A DNA stretch of 48,309 nt from Alphaproteobacteria bacterium (lineage in GTDB: Bacteria; Pseudomonadota; Alphaproteobacteria; Rs-D84). Positions 1 to 10,409 of the stretch are shown piece after piece. The notes beneath the pieces were generated by a model. The model was not told where the DNA came from, ran no database searches, and worked only from the letters and a program-made list of their open reading frames with translations. How positions within the stretch are numbered: the stretch's first letter is position 1; the number at the start of each line of letters is the position of its first letter. The stretch is from assembly GCA_017427715.1 (NCBI GenBank), contig JAFRSF010000037.1, positions 1 through 48,309 on the forward strand, given 5' to 3'. The position numbers were made by a program, and so were the translations under genes.

Positions 1-1
1 C

Positions 2-316
2 ATATTGAAAACAGATGTGTCCATCGCAAAGAATTATCTAAACGAAAAAGAATTAAAAGACCTTGAACGCTTGGTGACAATGTTTTTTGACTATATCGAA
101 CACCAAATCGAAGACAAAAAAGCGTTTAATATGGCACAATTTGCAGAATCAGTTGATAAACTACTTACATTTAATGATTATAAAGTATTGCATGGCTTGG
201 GCAGCGTCAGCGCGCTTGACGCAAAACAATATGCTGAAGCAATATACGATGAATTTAACAAGACACAAAACATCGAAAGCGACTTTGACAGGATTGTAAA
301 ATTAACAAAAAAATAA
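2..316 (+). CDS. RhuM family protein, C-terminal fragment (cut by window start)
   Basis: The reading frame is already open at the window edge, so this is the tail (about 104 residues) of a longer gene; the TTG at base 5 is probably internal, not a start. The visible stretch, with LKTDVSIAKNYLNEKELKDL near the front followed by a helical domain and a FESDFDxxxK-like end (here IESDFDRIVKLTKK), matches what I know of the C-terminus of RhuM-type (Salmonella virulence protein RhuM, Fic/DOC-neighbour) proteins, whose biochemical role is not settled. They often sit in mobile or accessory DNA. The nitroreductase gene follows after 20 bases on the same strand. The family call rests on remembered sequence pattern only. 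Confidence 0.7.
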   Translation: MLKTDVSIAKNYLNEKELKDLERLVTMFFDYIEHQIEDKKAFNMAQFAESVDKLLTFNDYKVLHGLGSVSALDAKQYAEAIYDEFNKTQNIESDFDRIVKLTKK

Positions 317-336
317 TAACCATAAAGGGCACAGAT

Positions 337-858
337 ATGACATACCCAAAAACTGATTACATGTATAAAAGACGCAGTATTCGGTCTTTCCGCAAAGATC
401 CGATTTCTGATGATAATCTAAACTTCATTTTATCCAGCGGTTTGTCCGCACCCAGCGGTGAAGGCATACACCCATTGGAATTGATTGTAATAAAAAATGA
501 TGAACTAAAAAAGAAAATCAAATCATTTTACGAATGGGCCGGATTTTGCACACAATCACCCGTATCTGTTTTAGTATGTTATGATTCTGATAAAATTTTC
601 GCCGCAGGCTATGATAACGATGACCTTGGCAAATTGGATGCCGCCGCATGCATAGAAAATATGCTATTGCGCGCAACAGAATTGGGTGTCGCCACATGTT
701 GGACGCACGCGATGGAAAATCAAGAAGATTATCGCAAATTGCTTAATATACCAAAAAATATTGTTCCTGTTGCTTTGGTTGTAATGGGCTATTCCGATAT
801 CCCATTTTCGGCAAAAGACCAATTCGACAAAAACAAAATCCACAACGACAGGTGGTAA
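337..858 (+). CDS. Nitroreductase family protein
   Basis: A 173-residue FMN-dependent nitroreductase-fold protein, expected to be a cytosolic NAD(P)H-dependent oxidoreductase of unknown substrate. The start region carries the family hallmark RRSIRSFRKDPIS (about residues 12-24; the Arg-Ser-x-Arg motif that contacts FMN phosphate), followed by SAPSGEGIHPLE at about 38-49 (the usual SAPSxxNxQPW position, with Gly-Glu-Gly replacing the common Asn). The C-terminal ELGVATCWTHAMENQEDYRKLLNIPKN part matches the GLGTCWIG...LGIPE segment. Length is typical for the short subgroup. A purine-rich AAAGGGC lies about 8 bases before ATG. It converges on the dipeptidase gene at 920. Confidence 0.88.
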   Translation: MTYPKTDYMYKRRSIRSFRKDPISDDNLNFILSSGLSAPSGEGIHPLELIVIKNDELKKKIKSFYEWAGFCTQSPVSVLVCYDSDKIFAAGYDNDDLGKLDAAACIENMLLRATELGVATCWTHAMENQEDYRKLLNIPKNIVPVALVVMGYSDIPFSAKDQFDKNKIHNDRW

Positions 859-919
859 AAATCTTATTGTGTAAACTTTCGTGTAGCAAATGTATGGACA
901 TAGCCGCAGCACTGAATTT

Positions 920-1594
920 TTATTTAACCATTCCATATGGACAAATCTTTTTACCAGAATACGCCGCCCACATTTGGTCCCCATAGCAAAAATGCCACCA
1001 TTCATTTGGATAATTCACAAACTTTTGCTTTTTCATAATTTTGCATAATAACTGTCTGTTGCCCTGGGCAGTTTTATTCACTTTTGCTTTTGTTCTTATG
1101 TTTCTGTCGACACTGCTATATGGAGTTCCCATATCCAATTCAACCCCATTTTCATCACATAAACCGATATCAATTGCACCACCTGTTTGATGACCACCAT
1201 GACCATGTCTAGGATCAGCTGTAACTCTCCTTGTACGCAGAGTGATTTGTTCATCTGTTTCATTTGGATACAAACTTTGATAATATTTATAATCACGATC
1301 CCATGATTGTTGTTGGTATTTCAAAGAACGGTGTGCATCGTATATTATAAAACAGATTCCAGCCGGTAATTGTTTGGCAGCATTTATTATTTTATCTACA
1401 ACTGACTTCCGAAGAAAAACATTTTTTTCTTTTGTTAATCTGTCACCGAAAAACAATTTTACATTCGATTTTTTTATATCGACCATTGGTTCACCGTTTT
1501 CGCATTCTTTGATTGCCCGAATAGAAAAAGCGGGTAATCCGACAGTAAAACCAAGTTTATATTTCAAATATGCTTTTAAAATATCAAGCCGCAT
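920..1594 (-). CDS. D-alanyl-D-alanine dipeptidase (VanX/DdpX type, peptidase M15D)
   Basis: A 224-residue zinc dipeptidase of the VanX/DdpX group, which cleaves free D-Ala-D-Ala; in Gram-negatives this normally serves D-Ala recycling rather than vancomycin resistance. All expected catalytic elements are visible: YDAHRS at residues 85-90 (Arg89 as the transition-state Arg), HQTGGAIDI at 135-143 giving zinc ligands His135 and Asp142, and EWWH at 198-201 giving the general base Glu198 and ligand His201. There is no evident signal peptide, so it is probably cytosolic. The ATG at 1594 is preceded by AAAGGA. No vanH/vanA-like or dipeptide transporter genes are next to it, so its physiological context is open. 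Confidence 0.88.
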   Translation of the reverse strand: MRLDILKAYLKYKLGFTVGLPAFSIRAIKECENGEPMVDIKKSNVKLFFGDRLTKEKNVFLRKSVVDKIINAAKQLPAGICFIIYDAHRSLKYQQQSWDRDYKYYQSLYPNETDEQITLRTRRVTADPRHGHGGHQTGGAIDIGLCDENGVELDMGTPYSSVDRNIRTKAKVNKTAQGNRQLLCKIMKKQKFVNYPNEWWHFCYGDQMWAAYSGKKICPYGMVK

Positions 1595-1922
1595 GGATCG
1601 TCCTTTATCAGCATTTATTATACAGAAGTTTCACTAAATTGTTATAAATAATTATCACAAATTGATTTGTATAAACATATGTGTAGCGTATGTGTAGATA
1701 ATTTGTGAAATTTTATGCATTTTGCTCGTTTTTAGATTTTTATCTTTTCGCGACTACGCGACTTTGGGATTCGCTCGCTCGGCACTTTGTGCCGGCTACG
1801 TGGCAACCGTAACGATTTTGGTGCGCTGTCGCTTCCAAAATCTACTACTTGTCGGACTTGGTGTCCTTATCTTTCACGACTAAACCAAAAATTAAACCCC
1901 GAATAAATCGGGGTTGAATTTT
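1595..1922. other. Intergenic stretch with GC-rich palindromic block and tandem direct repeat
   Basis: No credible gene. At 1679-1697 the octamer ATGTGTAG occurs twice, 11 bases apart, and the pair is bracketed by an 8-base inverted repeat (CACAAATT 1656-1663 and AATTTGTG 1700-1707), an operator-like layout upstream of the dipeptidase gene. From about 1745 to 1870 composition becomes clearly richer in G+C than the flanks, with small palindromes such as CGGCAC-TTT-GTGCCG and GATTTTGG...CCAAAATC. The block lies just downstream of tRNA-Met and its terminator, where integration debris would be expected, but no duplicated tRNA end was found in it. Confidence 0.4.
1895..1915 (-). terminator. Intrinsic terminator of tRNA-Met
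   Basis: Perfect 8-bp stem (1895-1902 with 1908-1915) and 5-base loop; on the minus strand it is followed by TAATTTTTGG. It lies 8 bases beyond the tRNA 3' end. Confidence 0.75.
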
Positions 1923-1997
1923 TGGTAGCGGCGAAGGGATTCGGACCCCTGACCAAAGGATTATGATTCCTCTGCTCTACCACTGAGCTACGCCGCC
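1923..1997 (-). tRNA. tRNA-Met (CAT), elongator type
   Basis: A complete 75-base cloverleaf with encoded CCA. Acceptor GGCGGCG pairs with CGCCGCT (closing pair G-U), the D arm is GCTC..GAGC, the anticodon stem GAGGA/TCCTT holds the loop ATCATAA with anticodon CAT, and the T stem AGGGG/CCCTT holds TCCGAAT. The sequence resembles alphaproteobacterial elongator tRNA-Met. Anticodon CAT could also be a lysidine-modified tRNA-Ile2, but the overall sequence fits Met better. The promoter at 2008-2035 and terminator at 1895-1915 suggest a single-gene transcript. Confidence 0.92.
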
Positions 1998-2007
1998 AGC
2001 GCAACGA

Positions 2008-2035
2008 ATTATAACAAACTTTTTCGTCTTTGCAA
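2008..2035 (-). promoter_or_regulatory. Sigma-70-like promoter for tRNA-Met
   Basis: On the minus strand, TTGCAA (2030-2035), a 16-base spacer, and TATAAT (2008-2013), ending 10 bases before the tRNA 5' end. Confidence 0.65.
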
Positions 2036-2091
2036 CAATATTTCTTATATTTAATTTGTTTTATATCCTTTTTTATGATAAAATTACACAC

Positions 2092-2667
2092 ATGAAAAAA
2101 TTCAGCATATTATTTATTTTACTGTCTTTGCCAAAACTTTCTTTGGCACGAGAGTATGTGTTACCCGATAGAAATCCTTTCATGGGTACATATCAAGAAC
2201 AAGTTGCTTTTGGTATTGGTCAGGGCTTTGATACCGGTATTTTATTACCACCACCGGTTAAACCTGTACCGTTTTATATTGGAACATTTCAATATTCGCA
2301 GCCGACCTCTTTTTTTCGTATACCTGCTCGTCGTTCAATCAATGTTTCCATGACATTAGGACTGGATGAAAAACGTGGTTGGAAATGGCAAGATTTCACT
2401 ATCCCTATGGCTTATTTAACAGAAGATATCGCACTATTTAGATACAAACGTTTTTATGCCGGTACTGGTGCAGGTGTCGGTTTACAAGCCGAAGAAAATG
2501 CACGTATTGGTTCTAAATTAATATTCCAATTCAAAGTTATGTTTGGATATAATTTAAGTAAAAAGTGGGCTTTGGAATTATTTATTCAACATTTTTCAAA
2601 CGCCAATACCGCCGAAGAAAACAATTCATACGCGTTCTATGGTTTGGGTGCAACATATAATTTCTAG
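2092..2667 (+). CDS. PagL-like lipid A 3-O-deacylase (acyloxyacyl hydrolase family)
   Basis: A 191-residue outer-membrane beta-barrel candidate. The ATG at 2092 is chosen over the upstream ATG at 2056 because it opens directly into a signal peptide (MKKFSILFILLSLPKLSLA, cleavage near residue 19). The C-terminal strand region contains IQHFSNAN (about 165-172), matching the PagL active-site motif with His167 and Ser169 and an Asn next to the Ser; a Glu at 175/176 could complete the triad. The protein ends in an aromatic residue (YNF), as outer-membrane barrels do. PagL enzymes remove the 3-O acyl chain from lipid A. The stop codon is only 4 bases from the convergent ung stop. Confidence 0.65.
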   Translation: MKKFSILFILLSLPKLSLAREYVLPDRNPFMGTYQEQVAFGIGQGFDTGILLPPPVKPVPFYIGTFQYSQPTSFFRIPARRSINVSMTLGLDEKRGWKWQDFTIPMAYLTEDIALFRYKRFYAGTGAGVGLQAEENARIGSKLIFQFKVMFGYNLSKKWALELFIQHFSNANTAEENNSYAFYGLGATYNF

Positions 2668-2671
2668 ATAA

Positions 2672-3337
2672 TTACCAATTTATTGGTTGCTTTCCATGTT
2701 CAATCAAATATGTATTTGCTTTTGAAAAATGGCGATTACCAAAAAATCCCCTATATGCAGACAATGGTGATGGATGCGGACTTTGTAATATCAGGTTTTC
2801 TGCCGCATTGACCATTTTTGCTTTTTCTTGTGCAAAAGACCCCCACAGCATATAAACAACATTTTTACAGTTTTCATTGACCGCTTTTATGACAGCATCT
2901 GTAAACGTTTCCCAACCATGACCGGAATGTGAAGCAGCAACATGCGCAGCAACGGTTAATGTCGAATTCAACAATAAAACACCCTGCTTTGCCCAATCAG
3001 TTAAATCACCATTTGTAATACTTTTGTGTCCAATATCTTGTTCAATTTCCTTGTATATATTTATCAAAGATGGTGGCAAATCAACCCCACTTTGTACAGA
3101 AAAACACAGCCCGTGTGCCTGACCCGGTTCATGATAAGGATCTTGTCCGATAATAACAACTTTAACATGATGCAATGGACATAAATTAAACGCATTAAAA
3201 ATATTTTTTGGTTCTGGATAAATCGTTTTACCAGACAAATATTCACCACGTACAAAATCAGTTAATTTTTTAAAATAATCTTTTTCAAATTCTGATGCTA
3301 AAACATTTTTCCAAGATTGTTCAATTTTTACATCCAT
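2672..3337 (-). CDS. ung: Uracil-DNA glycosylase, family 1
   Basis: A 221-residue base-excision repair enzyme that removes uracil from DNA. The water-activating motif GQDPYH is at residues 64-69 (Asp66), LLLNSTLTV at 121-129 matches the uracil-binding Asn segment, and the minor-groove loop HPSPLS is at 188-193. Length is typical. Its ATG follows directly on the stop codon of the upstream HhH gene with no spacer, so the two are very probably translated as a unit, pairing two DNA-repair glycosylase-like proteins downstream of gyrB. Confidence 0.96.
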   Translation of the reverse strand: MDVKIEQSWKNVLASEFEKDYFKKLTDFVRGEYLSGKTIYPEPKNIFNAFNLCPLHHVKVVIIGQDPYHEPGQAHGLCFSVQSGVDLPPSLINIYKEIEQDIGHKSITNGDLTDWAKQGVLLLNSTLTVAAHVAASHSGHGWETFTDAVIKAVNENCKNVVYMLWGSFAQEKAKMVNAAENLILQSPHPSPLSAYRGFFGNRHFSKANTYLIEHGKQPINW

Positions 3338-3988
3338 TTATAAATCCTTTATTAAATGATTTTGACATGCCTTCCATAAAACAACATCTATATATCCACG
3401 TGGTAAATTGGTTTCAGATTCCAAATGTTTAAACATATCATCGCATACTTTTTTTATTTCATCATCCAATTTTCCATTATTTATTTTTTTGTATAACACT
3501 GGATTTTTACCGTACACAACCCCAAGACGCTGAATCCAAATATCATATTTAACGACATTTTCACCAAGATTACGCGCTAAATGATTCGCGGTAATTTTAC
3601 CAACATGTGGCAAAGTTTGAAGATAATCTAGTTTTTCATCAAGATTTTTACATTTATAAAAGCCGTCACAAAAATTAACTCTGTTATTCCAAACTTTCAT
3701 AATAGAATTGATTTTTAATTTGTTATTAAAAACCTTTAATATATCGTCTATACAGCAGTTTTCTTGAATTTTTTCTATAATAATTTTATGATATTTTTTT
3801 GCTGTCTTTTGTGAAAAACCACCTGCTAAAATTACATAAGAAACAGCATCTGCAAACGCATCAGGTGATAACTTTGTTGGATGCTCTAGATTTTGTTTGA
3901 TTTCATCAAAAGATTTATCATCGCTGTCTAAACCCATTTGACGCAATTTTTTATCTAAACCCAAAAACCAATCCGCAGAAAAATCCAT
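3338..3988 (-). CDS. HhH-GPD superfamily DNA glycosylase-like protein
   Basis: A 216-residue protein with a helix-hairpin-helix (LPHVGKITANHLARNLG, residues 126-142) followed by VKYDIWIQRLG with Asp149 at the place of the catalytic Asp of endonuclease III-type enzymes. Aligned by eye, the endonuclease III catalytic lysine position is occupied by Ile132 with a Lys one residue earlier, and no FeS cysteine cluster is seen at the C-terminus. If it is an active glycosylase it is more likely monofunctional (no AP lyase). The exact lesion is unknown. AGGAA precedes the ATG; the gene abuts ung. Confidence 0.65.
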   Translation of the reverse strand: MDFSADWFLGLDKKLRQMGLDSDDKSFDEIKQNLEHPTKLSPDAFADAVSYVILAGGFSQKTAKKYHKIIIEKIQENCCIDDILKVFNNKLKINSIMKVWNNRVNFCDGFYKCKNLDEKLDYLQTLPHVGKITANHLARNLGENVVKYDIWIQRLGVVYGKNPVLYKKINNGKLDDEIKKVCDDMFKHLESETNLPRGYIDVVLWKACQNHLIKDL

Positions 3989-4025
3989 ATTTAATGATTC
4001 CTGTTATTTGTATTTGATAATAAAC

Positions 4026-4142
4026 TTACATCTGGACCATAACAAGGTAATTGTATTTTATTTCAATTGGTGTATTTTTTCCCCATTCTGGGTTAACAAC
4101 CCGACTTAATATTTTACTTGCTGGTTCATACGCATTTGCCAT
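4026..4142 (-). CDS. Unknown 38-residue protein in gyrB operon
   Basis: A short frame of 38 codons with a good ribosome-binding site (AAGGAG, 8 bases before ATG at 4142), 18 bases after the stop of the 100-residue gene and 37 bases before the HhH gene. The product begins MANAYEPASKILSRVV and ends NYLVMVQM; it is mixed in composition, with no transmembrane segment. I recognise no family. The real-gene call rests on the Shine-Dalgarno, the operon spacing and the non-random codon pattern; a leader peptide or chance frame remains possible. Confidence 0.5.
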   Translation of the reverse strand: MANAYEPASKILSRVVNPEWGKNTPIEIKYNYLVMVQM

Positions 4143-4160
4143 TATTTGCTCTCCTTGCAT

Positions 4161-4463
4161 TTATTCTTTATCTTTTTTAAATTGCGTCATCGCTGTACAG
4201 ATAACAGAATTATCTGTTGAATTATCACAAGATATCATTTTTTGTTTCATGCGTTCTTTTGCTTTGTCAAAATCTTGTATTTCCTGTTTTATATGCAAAT
4301 TACCATATTGTTTCAGATTTTCAGATTCTGGTTTTTGATTATAATAATTTCTATTTAGCGATTCATATCGTAAACGGCGAAACCTTTCTACCAAAACATC
4401 ATCATGATGTTTTGATGTCTGTTTTGCGTGACCGAAATCATTGTATTCGAAATCAGTCAACAT
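4161..4463 (-). CDS. Unknown charged protein, 100 aa, downstream of gyrB
   Basis: Starts 24 bases after the gyrB stop with a very strong ribosome-binding site (AAAGGGGGG ending 2 bases before ATG at 4463). The product is rich in Lys, Glu, Asp, Arg, Tyr and Asn and is predicted to be soluble and largely helical, with a likely amphipathic helix around KQEIQDFDKAKERMKQKM and two Cys near the end. There is no signal peptide or recognisable domain. The overlapping frames on the plus strand have no ribosome-binding site and are judged to be shadows. Conserved position next to gyrB could hint at a nucleoid or topology-related role, but that is speculation. Confidence 0.65.
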   Translation of the reverse strand: MLTDFEYNDFGHAKQTSKHHDDVLVERFRRLRYESLNRNYYNQKPESENLKQYGNLHIKQEIQDFDKAKERMKQKMISCDNSTDNSVICTAMTQFKKDKE

Positions 4464-4486
4464 ATCCCCCCTTTGGTTTCTAGGTT

Positions 4487-6886
<2,400 letters not shown>

Positions 6887-6903
6887 TTAATATTCCTTTC
6901 TTT

Positions 6904-6924
6904 TTGCTATGTAAAACATAGCAA
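6904..6924 (-). promoter_or_regulatory. Inverted repeat in gyrB leader
   Basis: Perfect 8-base arms TTGCTATG / CATAGCAA around 5 bases, 18 bases upstream of the gyrB start codon. It overlaps a possible minus-strand -10 (TATGTT) placed 17 bases after TTGCTT, so it could be an operator or a short RNA hairpin. gyrB expression is supercoiling-responsive in many bacteria; whether this site matters is inference. Confidence 0.4.
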
Positions 6925-7079
6925 TTTATGATATAATAAGCAAGGAAAAAGGGGATAATTTAAGTAAAAAAGTCAAAAAATGTTTTTTTATAAAATTATT
7001 CAAAAAAAACAACAAAAAACAGTAAAAACAAATAATTACAAACAATACTTATATGTTTTTACAACCAAAAGGCGAAAAC

Positions 7080-7649
7080 ATGAAATTTAAATTATTATAC
7101 TATGGTGATATTTTAACAAACCCAAAAAAACGCGCCCAACACATAGCTGATATTCGTATGCAATTTCATCCACAATTAAAAAAACTTGTTGATTTTCAAC
7201 CTTGGAATAATTTGAACAAGTTTATGATGCCAGATGCAACAAAAAGTCCGATAATAACAAGACATGTTGGTGGTATGGATTGGAACCCAATTATAACATC
7301 AAATCTGAAAATGATTGCAGAATTGGATATTTTATTAATGCATCCAGAAATTGTCGGTGTTCCACGTTCTGATATAGATAATCGCGTAAAAACTATTCTA
7401 GATGGTTTACGTTGTCCGCAAAATGAACATGAAATTGGACAAAATACACCACGAGGTATAGGACCAATTTATACATTATTGGATGATGACCATTTGGTGA
7501 CAAAATTAACTGTAAACACCAGCCACCTTTTAACAAACGAGATGTTTTCTTGCGATGTGCCAACATCACCAGATTCTGTATTTATGCTGATTGACGTAAA
7601 TGTCCGCGTCACAGAAGGTTCATTAGAAAACCTGCCGTTTATGGTTTAA
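7080..7649 (+). CDS. RusA-like endodeoxyribonuclease family protein
   Basis: A 189-residue protein starting at the ATG at 7080, which has AAAAGGCG about 8 bases before it; the ATG at 7053 would lack a ribosome-binding site. The segment RSDIDNRVKTILDGL followed some 30 residues later by LLDDDHLVTKL matches the RusA pattern (Asp-x-Asp-Asn, then Lys...Leu-Asp, then Asp-Asp near a short beta strand), the acidic residues that bind metal in Holliday-junction resolution. The protein is longer than typical RusA (about 120 residues), with a large N-terminal extension and no phage genes around it. It is transcribed divergently from gyrB and followed by a strong terminator. Confidence 0.55.
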   Translation: MKFKLLYYGDILTNPKKRAQHIADIRMQFHPQLKKLVDFQPWNNLNKFMMPDATKSPIITRHVGGMDWNPIITSNLKMIAELDILLMHPEIVGVPRSDIDNRVKTILDGLRCPQNEHEIGQNTPRGIGPIYTLLDDDHLVTKLTVNTSHLLTNEMFSCDVPTSPDSVFMLIDVNVRVTEGSLENLPFMV

Positions 7650-7660
7650 AAAACATTAAG

Positions 7661-7686
7661 AAAAAGCCGGTAAACACCGGCTTTTT
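7661..7686. terminator. Bidirectional intrinsic terminator
   Basis: AAAAAGCCGGT-aaac-ACCGGCTTTTT, serving the RusA-like gene on the plus strand and the pilR-like gene on the minus strand. Confidence 0.85.
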
Positions 7687-7702
7687 AAATAAAATGTTTA
7701 TA

Positions 7703-8773
7703 TTACATTATTGCAGATGTAATTTGTTCTTGCATTTGGAATGTGCCAAAAACAACCCAACCGATTATCACAGAAACCAATATTATACCAACACTATTCA
7801 AAATATTCGCTATATTTTCCATTTTACGAACGGACTCTTCCATATAATCACGCGCAATTTGATTTACATTTTTATCAAAATCGTTCATATCTGCATAAAT
7901 AATTAAATCCCCAACAATTTCTTCGCTTGGAAAGTTTCGACCTGTTAGCGCCAGCGCATTACCCAAATTTTCACCATTTGCAATATGATGTAACGCATCG
8001 TCTAGTATAGAAGACAAATATCTGTTTGAATTGTCAGCCAACAAACGCATCGCATCTGGTACACTGACCCCCGCAGAAACCATCGCTGCCAAAGACATCA
8101 ACCAACTGACTGATGCTTGTAATTTATAAGTATTCCATGGTGGCAATTTATCAAACCAATTTCTGATTTTGCCGGTCCATATTGGCAAAGATAACCAAAC
8201 CAAAGAAAATATTCCAACAAAGCCGACACCAAATATAAACCAATATTTTCTTGCAAAATCTGACACCCAAACCAAAGACGCAGCGGTTCCATGCCATATA
8301 ACTTCACTGCCTGCGGCCTCCGCCAAAGGTGGCACAAGATATATCCCAACCATTACAATTATACCCAAAGTTAAAAATAACAAAAATAATGGATATGCAA
8401 TTGCACCCCACATGGCACGCTTGATACGTCTGATTCCTTCGACAACGTGTCCAACGTTTTCCAAAGACACTAACAAAGACGATACATTACCAGACATTAA
8501 TAACAAAGTTTCTTCGTATGGCACCCAACCACGTGTTGCTTCTGAAAAAGTCATTCCACGTTCAAGATTTTTTTGTATCTCACGCATAGCAATCGCAAAT
8601 GGCTCATTTGGTTTTCTTCCATTTTTTGATTCTATCATTTCAATTCTGCTCAACGCATCCATCAAAGTAAAATTATTACGCAAAAGTGATGCTACCTTGC
8701 GCGAAATAGCCATACGTTTTTCAGTATCTAATTTAAAAACTAATTTTGCATAAAGTATTTCTAGATTATTCAT
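7703..8773 (-). CDS. Type II secretion/type IV pilus inner-membrane platform protein (GspF/PilC family, PilR-like)
   Basis: A 356-residue polytopic inner-membrane protein of the GspF/PilC family that anchors the assembly ATPase. It shows two related halves: an N-terminal cytosolic helical domain (KVASLLRNNFTLMDALSRIE ... GMTFSEAT) followed by hydrophobic helices near 120-150 and 175-200, then a second copy (MSLAAMVSAGVSVPDAMRLLA ... GENLGNALALTG) and a C-terminal membrane helix. The gene order pilO-pilP-pilQ-pilR matches IncI1 R64 thin-pilus clusters, so PilR is the best analogue. It starts 3 bases after the ATPase stop and is the last gene of the operon. Confidence 0.88.
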   Translation of the reverse strand: MNNLEILYAKLVFKLDTEKRMAISRKVASLLRNNFTLMDALSRIEMIESKNGRKPNEPFAIAMREIQKNLERGMTFSEATRGWVPYEETLLLMSGNVSSLLVSLENVGHVVEGIRRIKRAMWGAIAYPLFLLFLTLGIIVMVGIYLVPPLAEAAGSEVIWHGTAASLVWVSDFARKYWFIFGVGFVGIFSLVWLSLPIWTGKIRNWFDKLPPWNTYKLQASVSWLMSLAAMVSAGVSVPDAMRLLADNSNRYLSSILDDALHHIANGENLGNALALTGRNFPSEEIVGDLIIYADMNDFDKNVNQIARDYMEESVRKMENIANILNSVGIILVSVIIGWVVFGTFQMQEQITSAIM

Positions 8774-8776
8774 ATT

Positions 8777-10405
8777 TTAATACACCCATGGTCTGTCCAG
8801 TAATCCAACCCAACGTTCCAATTCATCAATTCCTATAATCCCACGCAACATTAATTCAGTGGCTGCTTCCTTTAATGTTCGACCGTTCATTTTTTCAAGC
8901 CAAAAACGCAATGCAGTTTCTGTTTCACCAGCCAAAACCATATTTAAAAATTCACTGTTTGTAATAATTATTTCACCTGCCTTGATACGTCCAGATGTTC
9001 CTGTTCCTTTGCAGTGTTCACACCCTGGTCCCCGAACATAGGTTTGATTTAATCCCAAATCACCCAGTGCTTCTTTGACACGATGATACGCAGGATGTGT
9101 TATTTTATCAATTAATCTTTCACGACAATACGGACATAATTTTTTGAATAAACGCATTGATACCAATCCACGCAACATTGTTTCATCTTTTAATTTAAAT
9201 GCTTCAACCCCCATATCCAACAAACGTGTCAAAGCACCCATTGCAGAATTAGCATGCAAAGTTGTCCAAACATTATGTCCAGACAAAGCACCTTTGACGG
9301 TTAATTGCGCCGCTGCCAAAGTTCGTATTTCACCAACCATCAAAGTATCAGGATCGCTACGCAATGCCGCCGCCAATGCTTCTGTGAACTTTTCTTCACG
9401 TTGTTCTTCATTCAAAGCATTTACCACAGGCATCTGGTGTGCGCCAAATATTTTTTGTTCTGCTGGATCTTCCACAGTAATAAGATTTATTTCATATCTA
9501 CGTTCTTTCAACATTAATGCCATATTACGAACCAATGTTGTAGATTTACCAGAAGATGTTGGACCTGCAACAACAACTAGTCCTGTTGGAGCAGCCCGCA
9601 AACGCAACAATAGTTTCTGTTCGTATTCACCAAACTCTTGTTCTGTTTTGATACCTTCACTAGGGTTATCATATAATAAACGCATTACAACATATTGGCT
9701 ACCGAATGCAATCGGATTAAATTGCATTCTGATGCCCAACACACTGGACGGCAAATATAAATCTTTTGTTCCACGCAATGGTGTACGTCCATCTTTGAAC
9801 GCAGTTTGATATTCGTTTTGTGCATAACTTGAATTAGAAATATCAGCCGAAGCAAATGCAGCACGCGCAAAAGATTCTCCCCATTGGGAATTATATTCCA
9901 ACACAGGTTGTATACTGCCGTCTATACGAAAATAAATTGTTGTTTGGTCTGCAACCTCTATGTGTATATCAGATACTTTTTGAGCAGCGGCACGCGCAAT
10001 AATGTCGACAAAATCTTTTTGCATCTGGTTATCATAATCCAAACGCGAATGAAAATTGCTACCCAGTTTTTCATCATTGGTTTTATATATATTTGAAATC
10101 AAACCTAAATCCGAATAGAAAGGTGTTTTGACCAACCTGTTTTTTTGCTGTAATAAATCTAGGAAAGCCAACACACGACCATCATATCTATGTGTTCTAG
10201 AAATAATTAATTCGCCACCTGAAAAATATGCTATTAATGCCTGACTATCTTTTGGCAGAGCCAATTCATTAGCAGATGCCGTCAATAAACGATTATCATT
10301 AGAAAACAAATAATCCAAGATATCTTTGCTGTTTGCGTTTTCTAATCCAACCGGCACAGATGGATTTTTACCAACATTTTCAAAAATCGTTTGTTCTTTG
10401 TTCAT
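8777..10405 (-). CDS. Type IV pilus assembly ATPase (GspE/PilB family, PilQ-like)
   Basis: A 542-residue hexameric secretion ATPase that powers pilus extension. Visible motifs: Walker A GPTSSGKSTT at 281-290, the Asp/Glu-box VEDPAEQ at 311-317, Walker B DPDTLMVGEIR at about 351-361, the His box TTLHANS at 381-387, and a zinc tetracysteine CPYC (424-427) plus CEHC (462-465). The N-terminal 110 residues are divergent and lack a clear MshEN motif. In IncI1-type clusters this protein is called PilQ (not the secretin of the same name). It is flanked by pilP-like and pilR-like genes at 3-4 base spacing, a tight operon. Confidence 0.92.
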   Translation of the reverse strand: MNKEQTIFENVGKNPSVPVGLENANSKDILDYLFSNDNRLLTASANELALPKDSQALIAYFSGGELIISRTHRYDGRVLAFLDLLQQKNRLVKTPFYSDLGLISNIYKTNDEKLGSNFHSRLDYDNQMQKDFVDIIARAAAQKVSDIHIEVADQTTIYFRIDGSIQPVLEYNSQWGESFARAAFASADISNSSYAQNEYQTAFKDGRTPLRGTKDLYLPSSVLGIRMQFNPIAFGSQYVVMRLLYDNPSEGIKTEQEFGEYEQKLLLRLRAAPTGLVVVAGPTSSGKSTTLVRNMALMLKERRYEINLITVEDPAEQKIFGAHQMPVVNALNEEQREEKFTEALAAALRSDPDTLMVGEIRTLAAAQLTVKGALSGHNVWTTLHANSAMGALTRLLDMGVEAFKLKDETMLRGLVSMRLFKKLCPYCRERLIDKITHPAYHRVKEALGDLGLNQTYVRGPGCEHCKGTGTSGRIKAGEIIITNSEFLNMVLAGETETALRFWLEKMNGRTLKEAATELMLRGIIGIDELERWVGLLDRPWVY

Positions 10406-10409
10406 TATT

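Noticed and set aside
920..1594. Vancomycin-resistance vanX
   Set aside because: No vanH, vanA, vanR or vanS neighbours and the organism appears Gram-negative; a recycling dipeptidase is more likely.
4051..4483. Plus-strand frames of 88-95 residues opposite the gyrB downstream genes
   Set aside because: No ribosome-binding sites, and the minus-strand frames in the same DNA have strong ones and operon spacing.
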